A model generated the notes under the pieces. The model ran no database searches. It saw only the letters and a program-made list of their open reading frames with translations, and was not told the DNA's origin. Shown here piece after piece: positions 1-7,968 of a stretch of DNA of 53,905 nt. Source of the DNA: Allorhizobium undicola ORS 992 = ATCC 700741 (lineage in GTDB: Bacteria; Pseudomonadota; Alphaproteobacteria; Rhizobiales; Rhizobiaceae); the NCBI RefSeq assembly GCF_000621665.1, contig NZ_JHXQ01000025.1, positions 1-53,905 of the forward strand. The letters are read 5' to 3'. Position 1 is the stretch's first letter, and every line of letters starts with the position of its first letter. The position numbers and the translations under genes are program-made.

Positions 1-339
1 CGCTGGCCAGAAAGGCGATGCGCCGCAAGCCGATGCTCTGATCGAAGACTTACCCGCCGACATCGTGATGGCAGACACCGCATATGACAGTGATCGCCTA
101 CGTGCCGCCATCGCCGAGAAAGGCGCAGTGGCGGTGATCCCTAACAATCCTTCCCGCGCCAAGAAACACCCGCTGGACAAGGACCTCTATGCCCAACGCC
201 ATCTCATCGAATGCTGCTTCTCCAAGCTCAAGCACTTCCGCAGGGTCGCAACACGCTTCGAGAAAACAGCACGAAACTATCTCGCAGTCGTCACAATCGC
301 AGCTATCGTCCTATGGATCAGGTAACTGTCCACACGACC
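1..339 (+). mobile_element. IS5-family (IS427-like) insertion sequence, right end only
   Basis: The window opens inside this element, so only its 3' part is visible. It holds the C-terminal part of a DDE transposase (2-325) followed by a short tail (322-339, reading gtaactgtccacacgacc) that would be the right terminal inverted repeat. Directly after it comes a CTAG-like junction at 339-342; IS427-group elements are known to insert at TA/CTAG targets with a 2-bp duplication. The sequence beyond the junction is a palindromic intergenic repeat. The left end and its inverted repeat lie outside the window, so the boundary is inferred. Confidence 0.75.
2..325 (+). CDS. IS5-family transposase, C-terminal fragment (cut by window edge)
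   Basis: The reading frame is open from base 2 and ends at TAA 323-325, giving the last 107 residues of a DDE transposase. The second catalytic Asp region (MADTAYDSDRLR) and the Y-(2)-R-(3)-E signature (YAQRHLIECCFSKLKHFRR) containing the catalytic Glu are both readable. This is the typical C-terminal half of IS427-group transposases, often encoded by two overlapping frames. The enzyme would cut and join the IS ends. The upstream half is outside the window, so whether the copy is intact cannot be judged. A GTG at 65 is an internal codon, not a credible start. Confidence 0.85.
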   Translation, partial: AGQKGDAPQADALIEDLPADIVMADTAYDSDRLRAAIAEKGAVAVIPNNPSRAKKHPLDKDLYAQRHLIECCFSKLKHFRRVATRFEKTARNYLAVVTIAAIVLWIR

Positions 340-340
340 T

Positions 341-445
341 AGAGCATTTTCAGGAAAAGTGGAAGCCGGTTTTCCGTCTGAAAATGCGTAAAAACAAAAA
401 GTTAGAGCGGTTCATTGTTTCCGTGAAACAATGAACCGCTCTAAA
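341..445. repeat. Bru-RS-like palindromic intergenic repeat (copy A)
   Basis: Two modules are seen. Bases 341-390 read as the reverse complement of the module at about 813-850 (a GCATTTTC-GGACGGAAAACCGG-type sequence). Bases 402-444 form a perfect inverted repeat with 20-bp arms (402-421 and 425-444) and a 3-bp spacer; it starts ttagagcggttcattgtttc. Related sequences recur at 34631-34669 and 53368-53395. The element abuts the IS end at 339/340. I compare it to the Bru-RS repeats of Brucella from memory; identity was not tested. Confidence 0.75.
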
Positions 446-537
446 GAATTTTGCCCGCGGATGAGAAAAGGCCATCGTCTGCGAGGGCCTCTCTCCAATC
501 CCTCTTCAAAACGCAATGAACCTGCAAGGGAGAGACA

Positions 538-738
538 ATGTCGATTTCCAAGGAAGAGTTTTTCAAGCCGGGCAAGCTTTCCAGCGCCGACAAGGCTGAA
601 AACACCAATACCATCGCCCGGCAGATTATCGCTGCCGAGGATGCGCAGCGCGCCTCCAAGACGGAGAAGCTCCGGCTTTTGCGCGAGCAGCGCGAGGCAG
701 ACGCGGCACCCGCACCCGCGCGCAAAAAGCGCGGCTGA
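538..738 (+). CDS. Small conserved charged protein of unknown function
   Basis: This 66-residue protein begins at an ATG preceded by a strong ribosome binding site (AAGGGAGAGACA). It is highly charged and predicted helical: an N-terminal SKEEFFKPGKLSSADKAE segment, a central Ala/Glu/Lys/Arg helix (about residues 22-52), and a basic tail ending ARKKRG. There is no signal peptide or membrane segment, so it should be cytoplasmic. I recognise the type as a small hypothetical protein found in Rhizobiales, without a known role. It is monocistronic, between repeat copies A and B. The good ribosome binding site and the coding-like codon pattern support that it is real; function is open. Confidence 0.7.
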   Translation: MSISKEEFFKPGKLSSADKAENTNTIARQIIAAEDAQRASKTEKLRLLREQREADAAPAPARKKRG

Positions 739-760
739 GGTTTGCCCAAGCGACTGACGG

Positions 761-930
761 TTACAGCGACATGCGTGTTATCAAACGCATGGCGCTGTAG
801 GCTTTTGTTTATGCGCATTTTCGGACGGAAAACCGGTTTCCGGTTTTCCTCAAAGCGATTTACTGCATAATTCCTTAAATCGGAATCGATTTAAGGTAAA
901 AATTATGCGGCAGATTTAAAGTGTTAGAGC
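761..930. repeat. Composite palindromic repeat (copy B) overlapping the soxG 3' end
   Basis: Three modules are joined. Bases 761-800 are a nested hairpin (acagcg...gcgtgttatcaaacgc...cgctgta). Bases 810-852 hold the GCGCATTTTCGGACGGAAAACCGG module. Bases 865-925 hold a large palindrome (gcataattccttaaatc / gatttaaggtaaaaattatgc) followed by atttaaagtgttagagcg. The hairpin and large-palindrome modules recur, in the opposite orientation, in copies C (9773-9884) and E (41849-41960). The last bases of soxG, including its stop codon, lie inside this repeat. Confidence 0.8.
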
Positions 931-1473
931 GTCCGCTGCGCCTTCCTCCAGCAAGCCGAAGGCGTAATCGGCGAAGGAGCGCCAGCATTCCAGCCGGAAG
1001 GCGTCGTCGGCGTAGCGATAGAGGACGATCTCGATCTTGCCGAACACCGTGCGCGCGCAGGACCCCACGGGGAAGGCCTTTGGCGAAAGATCGAGCGGGC
1101 AGGCCGCATTGAGCGCATGGGCCGCCGCCGGACCGGCGATGCTAAAGCCGATATTGCGGTGAGAAACATCTGTGGCGGAGTGGATCGTGCCGGACCCGGC
1201 GCAGGCTTCCATCAGCGTGGCGTCATTCTCATCGATCACCAGCCATTCATCCGGTCCAAGCCACAGGGCAAGCCGGTTATCTTTGCTGGCCGAGGTTTTC
1301 GGTTGACGGGGAAGGGTAAGGCCGAGGGCTGCCGAGAGGCCGGAAACAGCCTCTTCTCCGGCCCGCAGATTGATGCGGGTTGCCGGTGGGGTCAGCGTGA
1401 TGCGGGCCTTGGCGGTGCCGCCTTGCCTGCCGTCAAGGGCTGTCTGGCGTTCAGCGCGTGCGATCTCAGCCAT
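916..1473 (-). CDS. soxG: Sarcosine oxidase gamma subunit
   Basis: SoxG is the smallest auxiliary subunit of heterotetrameric sarcosine oxidase, which demethylates sarcosine to glycine with transfer of the methyl group to tetrahydrofolate. The 185-residue protein has the family's spacing of ALWLGPDEWLVID and a C-terminal FRLECWRSFADYAFGLL segment. I chose the ATG at 1473 (MAEIARAERQ), which overlaps the soxA stop by 8 bp; an upstream in-frame ATG at 1497 lies deeper in soxA and would add 8 residues. It is the last gene of soxBDAG. Oddity: the final residues (ALTL) and the TAA stop are encoded by palindromic repeat B, so the C-terminus seems to have been rewritten by the repeat. Confidence 0.9.
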   Translation of the reverse strand: MAEIARAERQTALDGRQGGTAKARITLTPPATRINLRAGEEAVSGLSAALGLTLPRQPKTSASKDNRLALWLGPDEWLVIDENDATLMEACAGSGTIHSATDVSHRNIGFSIAGPAAAHALNAACPLDLSPKAFPVGSCARTVFGKIEIVLYRYADDAFRLECWRSFADYAFGLLEEGAADALTL

Positions 1474-4459
1474 TGATGCGGGCTCCTTCCTTGTCATAGA
1501 ACACCATGTCTGTGACCTCTACGGCAATGGTCTTGCCGGGCATGGGCACATAGAGCGTTTCGCCCATGCGGCTGCGTCCGCCCGCCACCATGGCGATGGC
1601 AATCGAACGGCCGAGATTTTCCGACCAGTAGGAGGACGTCACATGGCCCAGCATGGTCATGGGCTTCGGCTGGTTTGGATCGGCCACGATCTGCGCGCCT
1701 TCCTCCAGCACCTCATTCGGATCCCGGGTGATGAGGCCGACGAGCTGTTTGCGGCCTTGCCGCGCAAGATCCGGCCGCCTCAACCCGCGAATACCCACGA
1801 AATCCGCTTTTTTCTTCGAAACGGCCCAGCCGTAATTGGCATCATCCGGTGTCAGCGTGCCATCGGTATCCTGACCGACGATGATATAGCCCTTTTCGGC
1901 GCGCAGCACATGCATGGTTTCCGTGCCATAGAGGCAGGCACCCATGGCTTGCGCCCTCTCCCAGACGGCCTTGAAGACGGCAGGGCCGAAATCGGCGGGC
2001 ACATTGATCTCATAACCGATTTCGCCGGTAAACGAGACGCGGAACAGCCGTGTCGGCACACCGCAGAACCGCCCCTCGGCCACGCTCATATGCGGGAAGG
2101 CCTCATTGGAAATATCGATGCCTTCCACGAAGGGCTGGATGATTTCCCGTGCCTTTGGCCCCTGCACGGCAATCACCGCCCATTGTTCGGTGGTGGAGGT
2201 GAGCCATACCTTCAGTTCCGGGAATTCCGTTTGCAGATAGTCTTCCATATGCGCCAGCACACGCGGCGCACCGCCCGTGGTGGTGGTGACGTGGAAACGG
2301 TCTTCCGCCAGACGCCCGACCACGCCGTCATCATAGATGAAGCCGTCTTCGCGGGTCATGATGCCGTAGCGGCATTTGCCCGGTTTCAGCGTGTCCCAGG
2401 GATTGGTGTAGAGAAGGTTGAGGAACTTCACCGCATCCGGGCCGACAACTTCGATCTTGCCGAGCGTCGAAGCATTGAAAATGCCCGCCACCTCGCGCAC
2501 CGTGCGGCATTCGCGGTTGACGGCGGCGTGCATATCCTCGCCGGGGCGGGGATAATACCAGGCACGCTTCCAGTTGCCGACATCCTCGAAATCCGCGCCG
2601 AGGGCGGTTTCCAGATCATGCATCGGCGTCTTGCGCGTCGGGTCGAAAAGATCGCCGCGCGAGTGGTTGATCAGCGTGCCGAAGGTCACGGGCGTATAGG
2701 GCGCGCGGAAAGTGGTGAGGCCCACTTCCGGAATATCCTTGCCCAACATTTCCGCAGCAATCGCCAGACCATGCATGTTGGACAGCTTGCCCTGATCGGA
2801 TGCCATGCCATTGGTGGTGAAGCGCTTGATATGCTCGATGGAATGCATTCCCTCGCGCACGGCAAGGCGAATATCCTTGGCGCAGACATCGTGCTGGAAA
2901 TCGATGAAGGCCTTCACGGCATCGTCCGGTCCGGCTCCTTCGGCAGCGCCGATCATGCCGCCGGTCCAGCCATGGGCGTTCTGGCCTGAGGGCTGGCTGT
3001 GCGCTTGTCCGGTGGCACCCGCCTCTTGCGCCAAGCGGCTGCCAGCCACATGAGCTTCGGTGAGCAGGGCTTCCATATCGTCCGTGCCGTTGCAGGCGCC
3101 GATGCAGACGCCATCCTGCGCATAAATATGCGGCAGGAAGCGCTGGGTGGCGGCGTCGAATTTCAGCTTGCCGCGCGATTGCGAGAAAAGATGCACCGAA
3201 GGCGTCCAGCCGGAGGACATGATGAGAGCATCGACCTCGATCTTGCGCTTCGAGCCGCCGCCATTTCTGTCCACGGTGATCGATCTGACGCGCAGGCGGC
3301 CAGCCGTATCCACCACGCCGTGGCCGGTCAGCACTTCGATGCCGAGTGCGCGGGCAGCCGCCAGCACGCTGTCGCCCGGCTTTTCGCGGCAATCGACGAT
3401 GACGGGAATGCTGACGCCTGCCTTTTTAAGATCGATGGCGGCCTCATAGGCGCTGTCATGGGCCGTGTAGACGGCAACCTTTGCCCCGACGGCCACGCCA
3501 TAATGGTTGAGATAGGTGCGCGCCGCAGAGGCGAGCATGATGCCGGGGCGGTCGTTATTGGCAAAGACCATATGGCGTTCGATGGCGCCTGTTGCCATCA
3601 CCACCTTTCTGGCCCGCACCTGCCAGAGGCGTTCGCGCGGTGCGCCCTTGAGCGGCTTTGCCAGATGGTCGGTCACACGCTCGGCCAGTGCCACGAAATT
3701 GTGGTTGTAATAGCCAAAGGCCGTGGTGCGGGTCAAAAGCGTGACATTGGCCATGGCCTTCAGCGTCTCGGCCGTTGCCTGCGCCCAGTCATAACCGTTT
3801 TGGCCGTCAATGAGTGCGCCGCTATCGTGGCGCAAGGCGCCGCCCACGGTCGGGTTTTCATCGACAAGAAAGACGCTGGCGCCTGTTTCAGCCGCGGCCA
3901 GCGCTGCCGTCAGACCGGCCACGCCCGCGCCCACCACCATCACGTCGCAATGGGCATAGCGGTTGGCGTAATGGTCGCCGTCGCTCTCATCAGGCGCAAC
4001 GCCAAGCCCGGCGGCCCGGCGGATCATCGGCTCATAGATCTTGTGCCAGAAGCTCTTCGGCCACATGAAGGTCTTGTAATAGAAACCGGCGGCAAAGATG
4101 GGCGAGAGAAGATCGTTGATCGCGCCGAAATCCATGGAGATCGATGGCCAGCGGTTCTGGGTGGAAATCTTCATGCCATCGAACACGTCCTGCACCGTCG
4201 CCCGTACATTGGGCTGGCGGCGGGATGGATCGCGGGACACGTCCAGCAATGCGTTCGGCTCTTCGGGGCCCGCGGTCAGGATGCCGCGCGGGCGATGATA
4301 TTTGAACGAGCGCCCGGCCAGATGAATGCCATTGGCAAGAAGGGCAGAGGCCACGGTGTCGCCTTCAAGCGCCGTCAGGATGCGGCCATCATAGGTGAAA
4401 CGGGCGGTTCTCGCCGGGGTGAGGCGGCCGAAGCCGGGAATGCGATTGGCGCCGCTCAT
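1466..4459 (-). CDS. soxA: Sarcosine oxidase alpha subunit
   Basis: The 997-residue alpha subunit has the usual family length. The N-terminus (about 15-100) is a ferredoxin-like Fer2_4 domain (RFTYDGRILTALEGDTVASALLANG) without iron-binding cysteines. A dinucleotide fold follows at about 172-200 (CDVMVVGAGVAGLTAALAAAE), which binds NAD(H) in the known enzyme. The C-terminal third is a GcvT/aminomethyltransferase-like folate-binding domain (for example GEIGYEINVPADFGPAVF and MHVLRAEKGYIIVGQDTDG). It would pass the methylene group to tetrahydrofolate to form 5,10-methylene-THF. Its start overlaps the soxD stop as ATGA, so the two are probably translationally coupled. The protein acts in the cytosol with SoxB, SoxD and SoxG. 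No disruption was seen. Confidence 0.96.
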   Translation of the reverse strand: MSGANRIPGFGRLTPARTARFTYDGRILTALEGDTVASALLANGIHLAGRSFKYHRPRGILTAGPEEPNALLDVSRDPSRRQPNVRATVQDVFDGMKISTQNRWPSISMDFGAINDLLSPIFAAGFYYKTFMWPKSFWHKIYEPMIRRAAGLGVAPDESDGDHYANRYAHCDVMVVGAGVAGLTAALAAAETGASVFLVDENPTVGGALRHDSGALIDGQNGYDWAQATAETLKAMANVTLLTRTTAFGYYNHNFVALAERVTDHLAKPLKGAPRERLWQVRARKVVMATGAIERHMVFANNDRPGIMLASAARTYLNHYGVAVGAKVAVYTAHDSAYEAAIDLKKAGVSIPVIVDCREKPGDSVLAAARALGIEVLTGHGVVDTAGRLRVRSITVDRNGGGSKRKIEVDALIMSSGWTPSVHLFSQSRGKLKFDAATQRFLPHIYAQDGVCIGACNGTDDMEALLTEAHVAGSRLAQEAGATGQAHSQPSGQNAHGWTGGMIGAAEGAGPDDAVKAFIDFQHDVCAKDIRLAVREGMHSIEHIKRFTTNGMASDQGKLSNMHGLAIAAEMLGKDIPEVGLTTFRAPYTPVTFGTLINHSRGDLFDPTRKTPMHDLETALGADFEDVGNWKRAWYYPRPGEDMHAAVNRECRTVREVAGIFNASTLGKIEVVGPDAVKFLNLLYTNPWDTLKPGKCRYGIMTREDGFIYDDGVVGRLAEDRFHVTTTTGGAPRVLAHMEDYLQTEFPELKVWLTSTTEQWAVIAVQGPKAREIIQPFVEGIDISNEAFPHMSVAEGRFCGVPTRLFRVSFTGEIGYEINVPADFGPAVFKAVWERAQAMGACLYGTETMHVLRAEKGYIIVGQDTDGTLTPDDANYGWAVSKKKADFVGIRGLRRPDLARQGRKQLVGLITRDPNEVLEEGAQIVADPNQPKPMTMLGHVTSSYWSENLGRSIAIAMVAGGRSRMGETLYVPMPGKTIAVEVTDMVFYDKEGARING

Positions 4460-4776
4460 TCGGCAGCTCCCTTGTTTTGCGAGGGATTGAGAAGGGCATC
4501 GAGATCGGGCTTGGGCTCGCCTGCCTTGTAGGACAGCAGGAACCGGTCGCTCACCGTATCGCGCACGGCATTGAAAAAGCGGCCACAGCCATGGATGTGC
4601 CGCCAGCGCTCGAAGATGATGCCCTTGGGGTTGTCGCGGAAGAAGAAGTAATCGGCAAATTCCTGGTCGGAAATTTCGGCAATATTCGTCGGGCGGGCGA
4701 TATGGGCCTCGCCTGCGGCGCGGAACTCAAGTTCCGAGCGCTCTTCATTGCAATAGGGACATTTGATCAGAAACAT
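4456..4776 (-). CDS. soxD: Sarcosine oxidase delta subunit
   Basis: The 106-residue SoxD is a small zinc-binding subunit that helps hold the alpha and beta subunits together. The N-terminal pair C6-P-Y-C9 and the H60-I-H-G-C64 segment supply plausible zinc ligands, matching the Cys-Cys-His-Cys arrangement known for the family. I chose the ATG at 4776 because a strong ribosome binding site (TAGGGAGAGAGCCC) precedes it and because SoxD proteins begin with a short M-x-L-I-x-C-P-x-C start. A longer open frame continues upstream across soxB but has no support. The gene lies 14 bp after soxB and overlaps soxA by ATGA. Confidence 0.95.
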   Translation of the reverse strand: MFLIKCPYCNEERSELEFRAAGEAHIARPTNIAEISDQEFADYFFFRDNPKGIIFERWRHIHGCGRFFNAVRDTVSDRFLLSYKAGEPKPDLDALLNPSQNKGAAE

Positions 4777-4790
4777 GGGCTCTCTCCCTA

Positions 4791-6044
4791 TCAATGCGCC
4801 ACGGCTGCGGCGGCAGCTTCGTCGATCAGGCGGCCGGTGGTGAAGCGATTGAGTGTCAGGCCGCTGGCCAGCGGGTGAGGCTCGCCCTTTGCGATCAGAT
4901 GGGCAAAGAGATGGGCGGAGCCCGGTGTGGCCTTGAACCCGCCCGTTCCCCAGCCGGCATTGACGAAAAGGTTTTGCACCGGCGTCACGCTCTGGATCGG
5001 CGAGCGATCCGGGGTGTTGTCGGTAATGCCGCCCCATTGGCGCATCATCTTCACTCGGCGGAAGATCGGGAAAAGCTCGCAAATGGCATCCAGCGTATGG
5101 GTGATGATCTGCAAGCCGCCGGTCTGCGAGAAGGAGTTGTACTGGTCGGTGCCAGCCCCGATCACCAGTTCGCCCTTGTCGGATTGCGAGATATAGGCGT
5201 GAACCGTGTTGGACATGACCACGCAGGGAAAGATCGGCTTCAGCGGCTCCGACACCAGCGCCTGCAAGGGGTTGGAATGCAGCGGCAGTCGCACGCCCGC
5301 CATGCCCATGACCAGTGAATTATGGCCCGACGCCGAAACGCCGATCTTTTTCGCGCCGATAAAGCCCTTCGAGGTCTCGACGCCGGTCACTTCGCCATTT
5401 GGCCCGCGGCGAATGGCGGTGACTTCGCAATTCTGGATGATGTGGACCCCGCGATCGGAGGCGGCGCGCGCATAGCCCCAGGCCACGGCATCGTGACGGG
5501 CCGTGCCGCCACGCCGCTGAAGGGCCGCGCCATTGATGGGGTAGCGCGCGGTTTTGGAAATGTCGAGCGGTGGACAGTAGGCCTTGGCCTGTTCCGGCGT
5601 CAGCCATTCGTTGTCGATGCCGTAGAGCGAATTGGCATGGACGTGGCGCTTGAAGCTCTGCTGGTCGTGAATATTGTGCGAGAGCATCATCACGCCGCGC
5701 GGCGAATACATGACATTGTAATTGAGGTCCTGGCTCAAGCCTTCCCACAGCTTGAGCGAATGTTCGTACATGTCCATGCTCTCTTCATAGAGATAGTTGG
5801 AGCGGATGATGGTGGTGTTGCGCCCGGTATTGCCGCCGCCGATCCAGCCCTTTTCGATCACGGCCACATTGGTGATGCCGTGTTCCTTTGCCAGATAATA
5901 GGCCGCCCCCAGCCCGTGTCCGCCACCGCCGATGATGATTACATCATAGGATTTCAGTGGTTCCGGCGAGGCCCAGTGGGCGCCCCAGCCCTTGTGGGCG
6001 CGCATGGCTTCCCGCGCCACGGCAAAAATCGAATATTTGCGCAT
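4791..6044 (-). CDS. soxB: Sarcosine oxidase beta subunit
   Basis: SoxB carries the oxidase active site: it oxidises sarcosine using FAD and passes electrons through covalently bound FMN to oxygen, giving hydrogen peroxide. The 417-residue product begins MRKYSIFAVA, the standard start. It has a DAO-type FAD-binding motif at about 34-44 (DVIIIGGGGHG) and GGGNTGRNTTIIRSNY, and the RHDAVAW motif whose His184 matches the histidine that carries FMN in characterised enzymes. Of two nearby ATGs (6050 and 6044), 6044 is at correct distance from the ribosome binding site AGGAG. It is the first gene of soxBDAG; the promoter should lie in the region shared with rpsU. Confidence 0.96.
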   Translation of the reverse strand: MRKYSIFAVAREAMRAHKGWGAHWASPEPLKSYDVIIIGGGGHGLGAAYYLAKEHGITNVAVIEKGWIGGGNTGRNTTIIRSNYLYEESMDMYEHSLKLWEGLSQDLNYNVMYSPRGVMMLSHNIHDQQSFKRHVHANSLYGIDNEWLTPEQAKAYCPPLDISKTARYPINGAALQRRGGTARHDAVAWGYARAASDRGVHIIQNCEVTAIRRGPNGEVTGVETSKGFIGAKKIGVSASGHNSLVMGMAGVRLPLHSNPLQALVSEPLKPIFPCVVMSNTVHAYISQSDKGELVIGAGTDQYNSFSQTGGLQIITHTLDAICELFPIFRRVKMMRQWGGITDNTPDRSPIQSVTPVQNLFVNAGWGTGGFKATPGSAHLFAHLIAKGEPHPLASGLTLNRFTTGRLIDEAAAAAVAH

Positions 6045-6359
6045 CCGCATCCGCTCCTGTCGGTGGCGCCGGCATGGCGCGCCACTTTGATCAATGTTAG
6101 CTCTTGCAGAACGACGCCTCGCATGAGCCCTCTTTTGCGACACGAGGCTATCCGTGTTTCGACACCGAAGGAATATCGCAAGTGGTTTTGATTTTTCCAG
6201 TCAAACATTTTTCATGCTGCTGGACTTTGCCGGACCCTTCTGTTATGAGCCCTGCCTAATCGCTTGGTCCTTGCGGCCACGCGGATGTTTATTTTTTGGT
6301 CCGCCGTCTGCTCGGCTCCGGCGGATATGAACCAACAAACCAAAGGAACGGGATTCGAC
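6045..6359. other. Non-coding region between divergent soxB and rpsU
   Basis: This 315-bp stretch separates two divergent genes and must hold promoters for both. Its middle part (about 6180-6220) is AT-rich compared with its surroundings (for example gattttt and aaacatttttcat). A possible rpsU promoter is TGGACT near 6221 with TTATGA 16 bp further on, but the match is weak. I saw no convincing operator, riboswitch or small gene. An in-frame ATG at 6327 could extend RpsU by 11 residues. Confidence 0.5.
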
Positions 6360-6590
6360 GTGCAGGTACTTGTCCGCGATAACAACGTTGATCAGGCGCT
6401 TCGCGCCCTGAAGAAGAAGATGCAGCGCGAAGGCATCTTCCGTGAAATGAAAATGCGTGACTATTATGAAAAGCCGTCGCAGAAGCGTGCGCGTGAAAAG
6501 GCTGAAGCCGTTCGCCGCGTTCGCAAGCTGGCCCGCAAGCGTATGCAGCGCGAAGGCCTGATCGCTGGCCCGGCTCGTCCGGCACGTTGA
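6360..6590 (+). CDS. rpsU: 30S ribosomal protein S21
   Basis: S21 is a small basic protein of the 30S subunit that takes part in initiation with mRNA base-pairing. The 76-residue product starts [20 protein letters not shown], and has the family core ([29 protein letters not shown]) and an Arg/Lys-rich tail. I chose GTG at 6360, the position where alphaproteobacterial S21 begins, about 11 bases after AAGGA. ATG 6327 would give an N-terminal extension ([11 protein letters not shown]) not usual in the family. It is monocistronic here with a terminator at 6668-6700. Rhizobiales commonly carry more than one S21 paralogue. Confidence 0.93.
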   Translation: MQVLVRDNNVDQALRALKKKMQREGIFREMKMRDYYEKPSQKRAREKAEAVRRVRKLARKRMQREGLIAGPARPAR

Positions 6591-6999
6591 TCCGTCCTGC
6601 CGGAAGGGTTTTCCCTTCGGCATGTCGATCCGCGTCAGCGCCATTTCCGGCGCGCGGAGCAGATATGAAGCGGCGGCGACTGGTTCGCAGCCGCTTTTTT
6701 CTTGATTGCCTGAGGCGGATGGACGCCCGTTCCGGAGATGGCGGCACGAGCGGTTGGCATGGTGCCCGAGCCCTCATCTGCCCGGTAGGAGTGACAGAAG
6801 CCGCTGAGCAGGCCTTGTCTGCGGGCAGCCCTTCCACCTTGGCGCATCGCGATGACAAGCTCTTGCGATAAATTGAGCCTGTGGGGCAGGTTTTGGGCTT
6901 GAAAGCAACGTTAGAGAACCTTTAACCTTTTGCAGCGTTTGTGGGCATCGACATAAAGGCGCCCGATTGGCGCCAGCAAGAGACGAGCGGAACGAGAAC
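6591..6999. other. Non-coding region between rpsU and the TPR lipoprotein gene
   Basis: This 409-bp region starts with a hairpin just after rpsU (6610-6633, gccggaaggg-tttt-cccttcggc) without a T tract, then the clear terminator at 6668-6700. The remaining 300 bp show no open frame with a ribosome binding site and should hold the promoter of the TPR gene. A TTGAAA at 6899-6904 with TTAACC 17 bp downstream is a weak candidate. No RNA gene was recognised. Confidence 0.5.
6668..6700 (+). terminator. Rho-independent terminator after rpsU
   Basis: A GC stem with 7-bp perfect arms (AAGCGGC at 6668-6674 and GCCGCTT at 6690-6696) is followed immediately by a run of T, ending in TTTTTT. This is a canonical intrinsic terminator for the rpsU transcript. 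Confidence 0.85.
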
Positions 7000-7869
7000 A
7001 TGGCCAATAAAGCTGAACAGTCCTTCCAGTCCGGCACGCGGACCGGCATTTTCCGGCAGTCATTGTCCGCGGCGGGCCTTGTGGCTGTTCTGGCGCTTTC
7101 CGGTTGCCAGTCCACCAATCAGCCTTCCGACATGATCAGCATCGAGAAGGAGCAGGGGTCGCGGGAAAATATCGACTCGCTCTCCTCCGTTATCGCTGCC
7201 AATCCCGGCGACCCGAATGGCTATAACGTCCGTGGATCGGCCTATGGCCGGGCAGGCGAGTTTAACAAGGCGGTCGCCGATTTCAACAGGGCGCTGCAAC
7301 TCAATCCGAATTTCTATCAGGCCTATGCCAACCGCGCCCTTGTCTATCGCAATATGGGCAAGCCGGTTGAAGCGGCCAATGATTATACGGCAGCCCTCAA
7401 GCTCAATCCCAGCTATGACATTGCCTATATCGGCCGTGGCAATATCTACCGGCAGGCGGGGCGCGTGGATGAAGCCTTCCAGGATTTCAACCGCGCCATC
7501 GAACTGGATACGACGGATGGCCGCGCCTATCACAATCGCGGCCTGATCTACCAGCTTCGCGGCCAGCACGACAAGGCGATTGAAGATTTCTCCAAGGCCA
7601 TCTCCCTGTCTCCTTCCGCTCCCGAGCCCTATAACGGCCGTGGCGTAAGCTATATCGCGCTCAACGACGATGAAAACGCCTTTGCCGATTTCAACCATGC
7701 CATCGAGCTCAATCCGAAGCTGGCGGAAAGCTGGGCCAATCAGGCACTGGTTTATGAGCGCAAGGGCGATAAGGCCAAGGCGGCAAAATCCTATCAGCAC
7801 GCTTTCAATCTCGATCCGAAATACCAGCCTGCCCGCGATGGCCTGAACCGCACACGCGGCGGCGCCTGA
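7000..7869 (+). CDS. TPR-repeat lipoprotein (NlpI-like)
   Basis: The 289-residue product has a lipoprotein signal peptide: a hydrophobic segment SLSAAGLVAVLALSGC with a lipobox ending at Cys (L-S-G-C), so it should be lipid-anchored and face the periplasm. From about residue 50 to the end it consists of six to seven tandem TPR units; the recurring pattern is A-x-x-D-F-x-x-A-I-x-L-x-P (for example KAVADFNRALQLNP and KAIEDFSKAISLSP). TPR lipoproteins of the NlpI type act as adaptors for periplasmic peptidoglycan enzymes and proteases; that role here is inference. ATG 7000 is preceded by a weak purine-rich site. The gene is monocistronic and ends at a terminator shared with gshB. Confidence 0.88.
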   Translation: MANKAEQSFQSGTRTGIFRQSLSAAGLVAVLALSGCQSTNQPSDMISIEKEQGSRENIDSLSSVIAANPGDPNGYNVRGSAYGRAGEFNKAVADFNRALQLNPNFYQAYANRALVYRNMGKPVEAANDYTAALKLNPSYDIAYIGRGNIYRQAGRVDEAFQDFNRAIELDTTDGRAYHNRGLIYQLRGQHDKAIEDFSKAISLSPSAPEPYNGRGVSYIALNDDENAFADFNHAIELNPKLAESWANQALVYERKGDKAKAAKSYQHAFNLDPKYQPARDGLNRTRGGA

Positions 7870-7896
7870 TTTTCGGAAGCGTCCTTCCTGACATAT

Positions 7897-7934
7897 AAAA
7901 AGGCCCGGCTGCATCGCAGTCCGGGCCTTATTTA
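7897..7934. terminator. Bidirectional terminator between the TPR gene and gshB
   Basis: AAAAAGGCCCGG (starting near 7897) pairs with CCGGGCCTTATTT (7921-7933), a GC-rich stem flanked by A on the left and T on the right. The two genes converge here, so the hairpin can stop transcription from both sides. Confidence 0.88.
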
Positions 7935-7968
7935 TATGCCTGTCAACGGAAGCAGCCTTCGCCCCGGA

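Noticed and set aside
1370..2989. Long plus-strand open frame antisense to soxA, and similar long antisense frames across the window
   Set aside because: They lie opposite genes with clear conserved motifs, lack ribosome binding sites, have His/Arg-rich composition, and match nothing I recognise. They are frame shadows in GC-rich DNA.
6610..6633. Hairpin directly after rpsU as the main terminator
   Set aside because: It has no T tract; the hairpin at 6668-6700 with TTTTTT is the better terminator.
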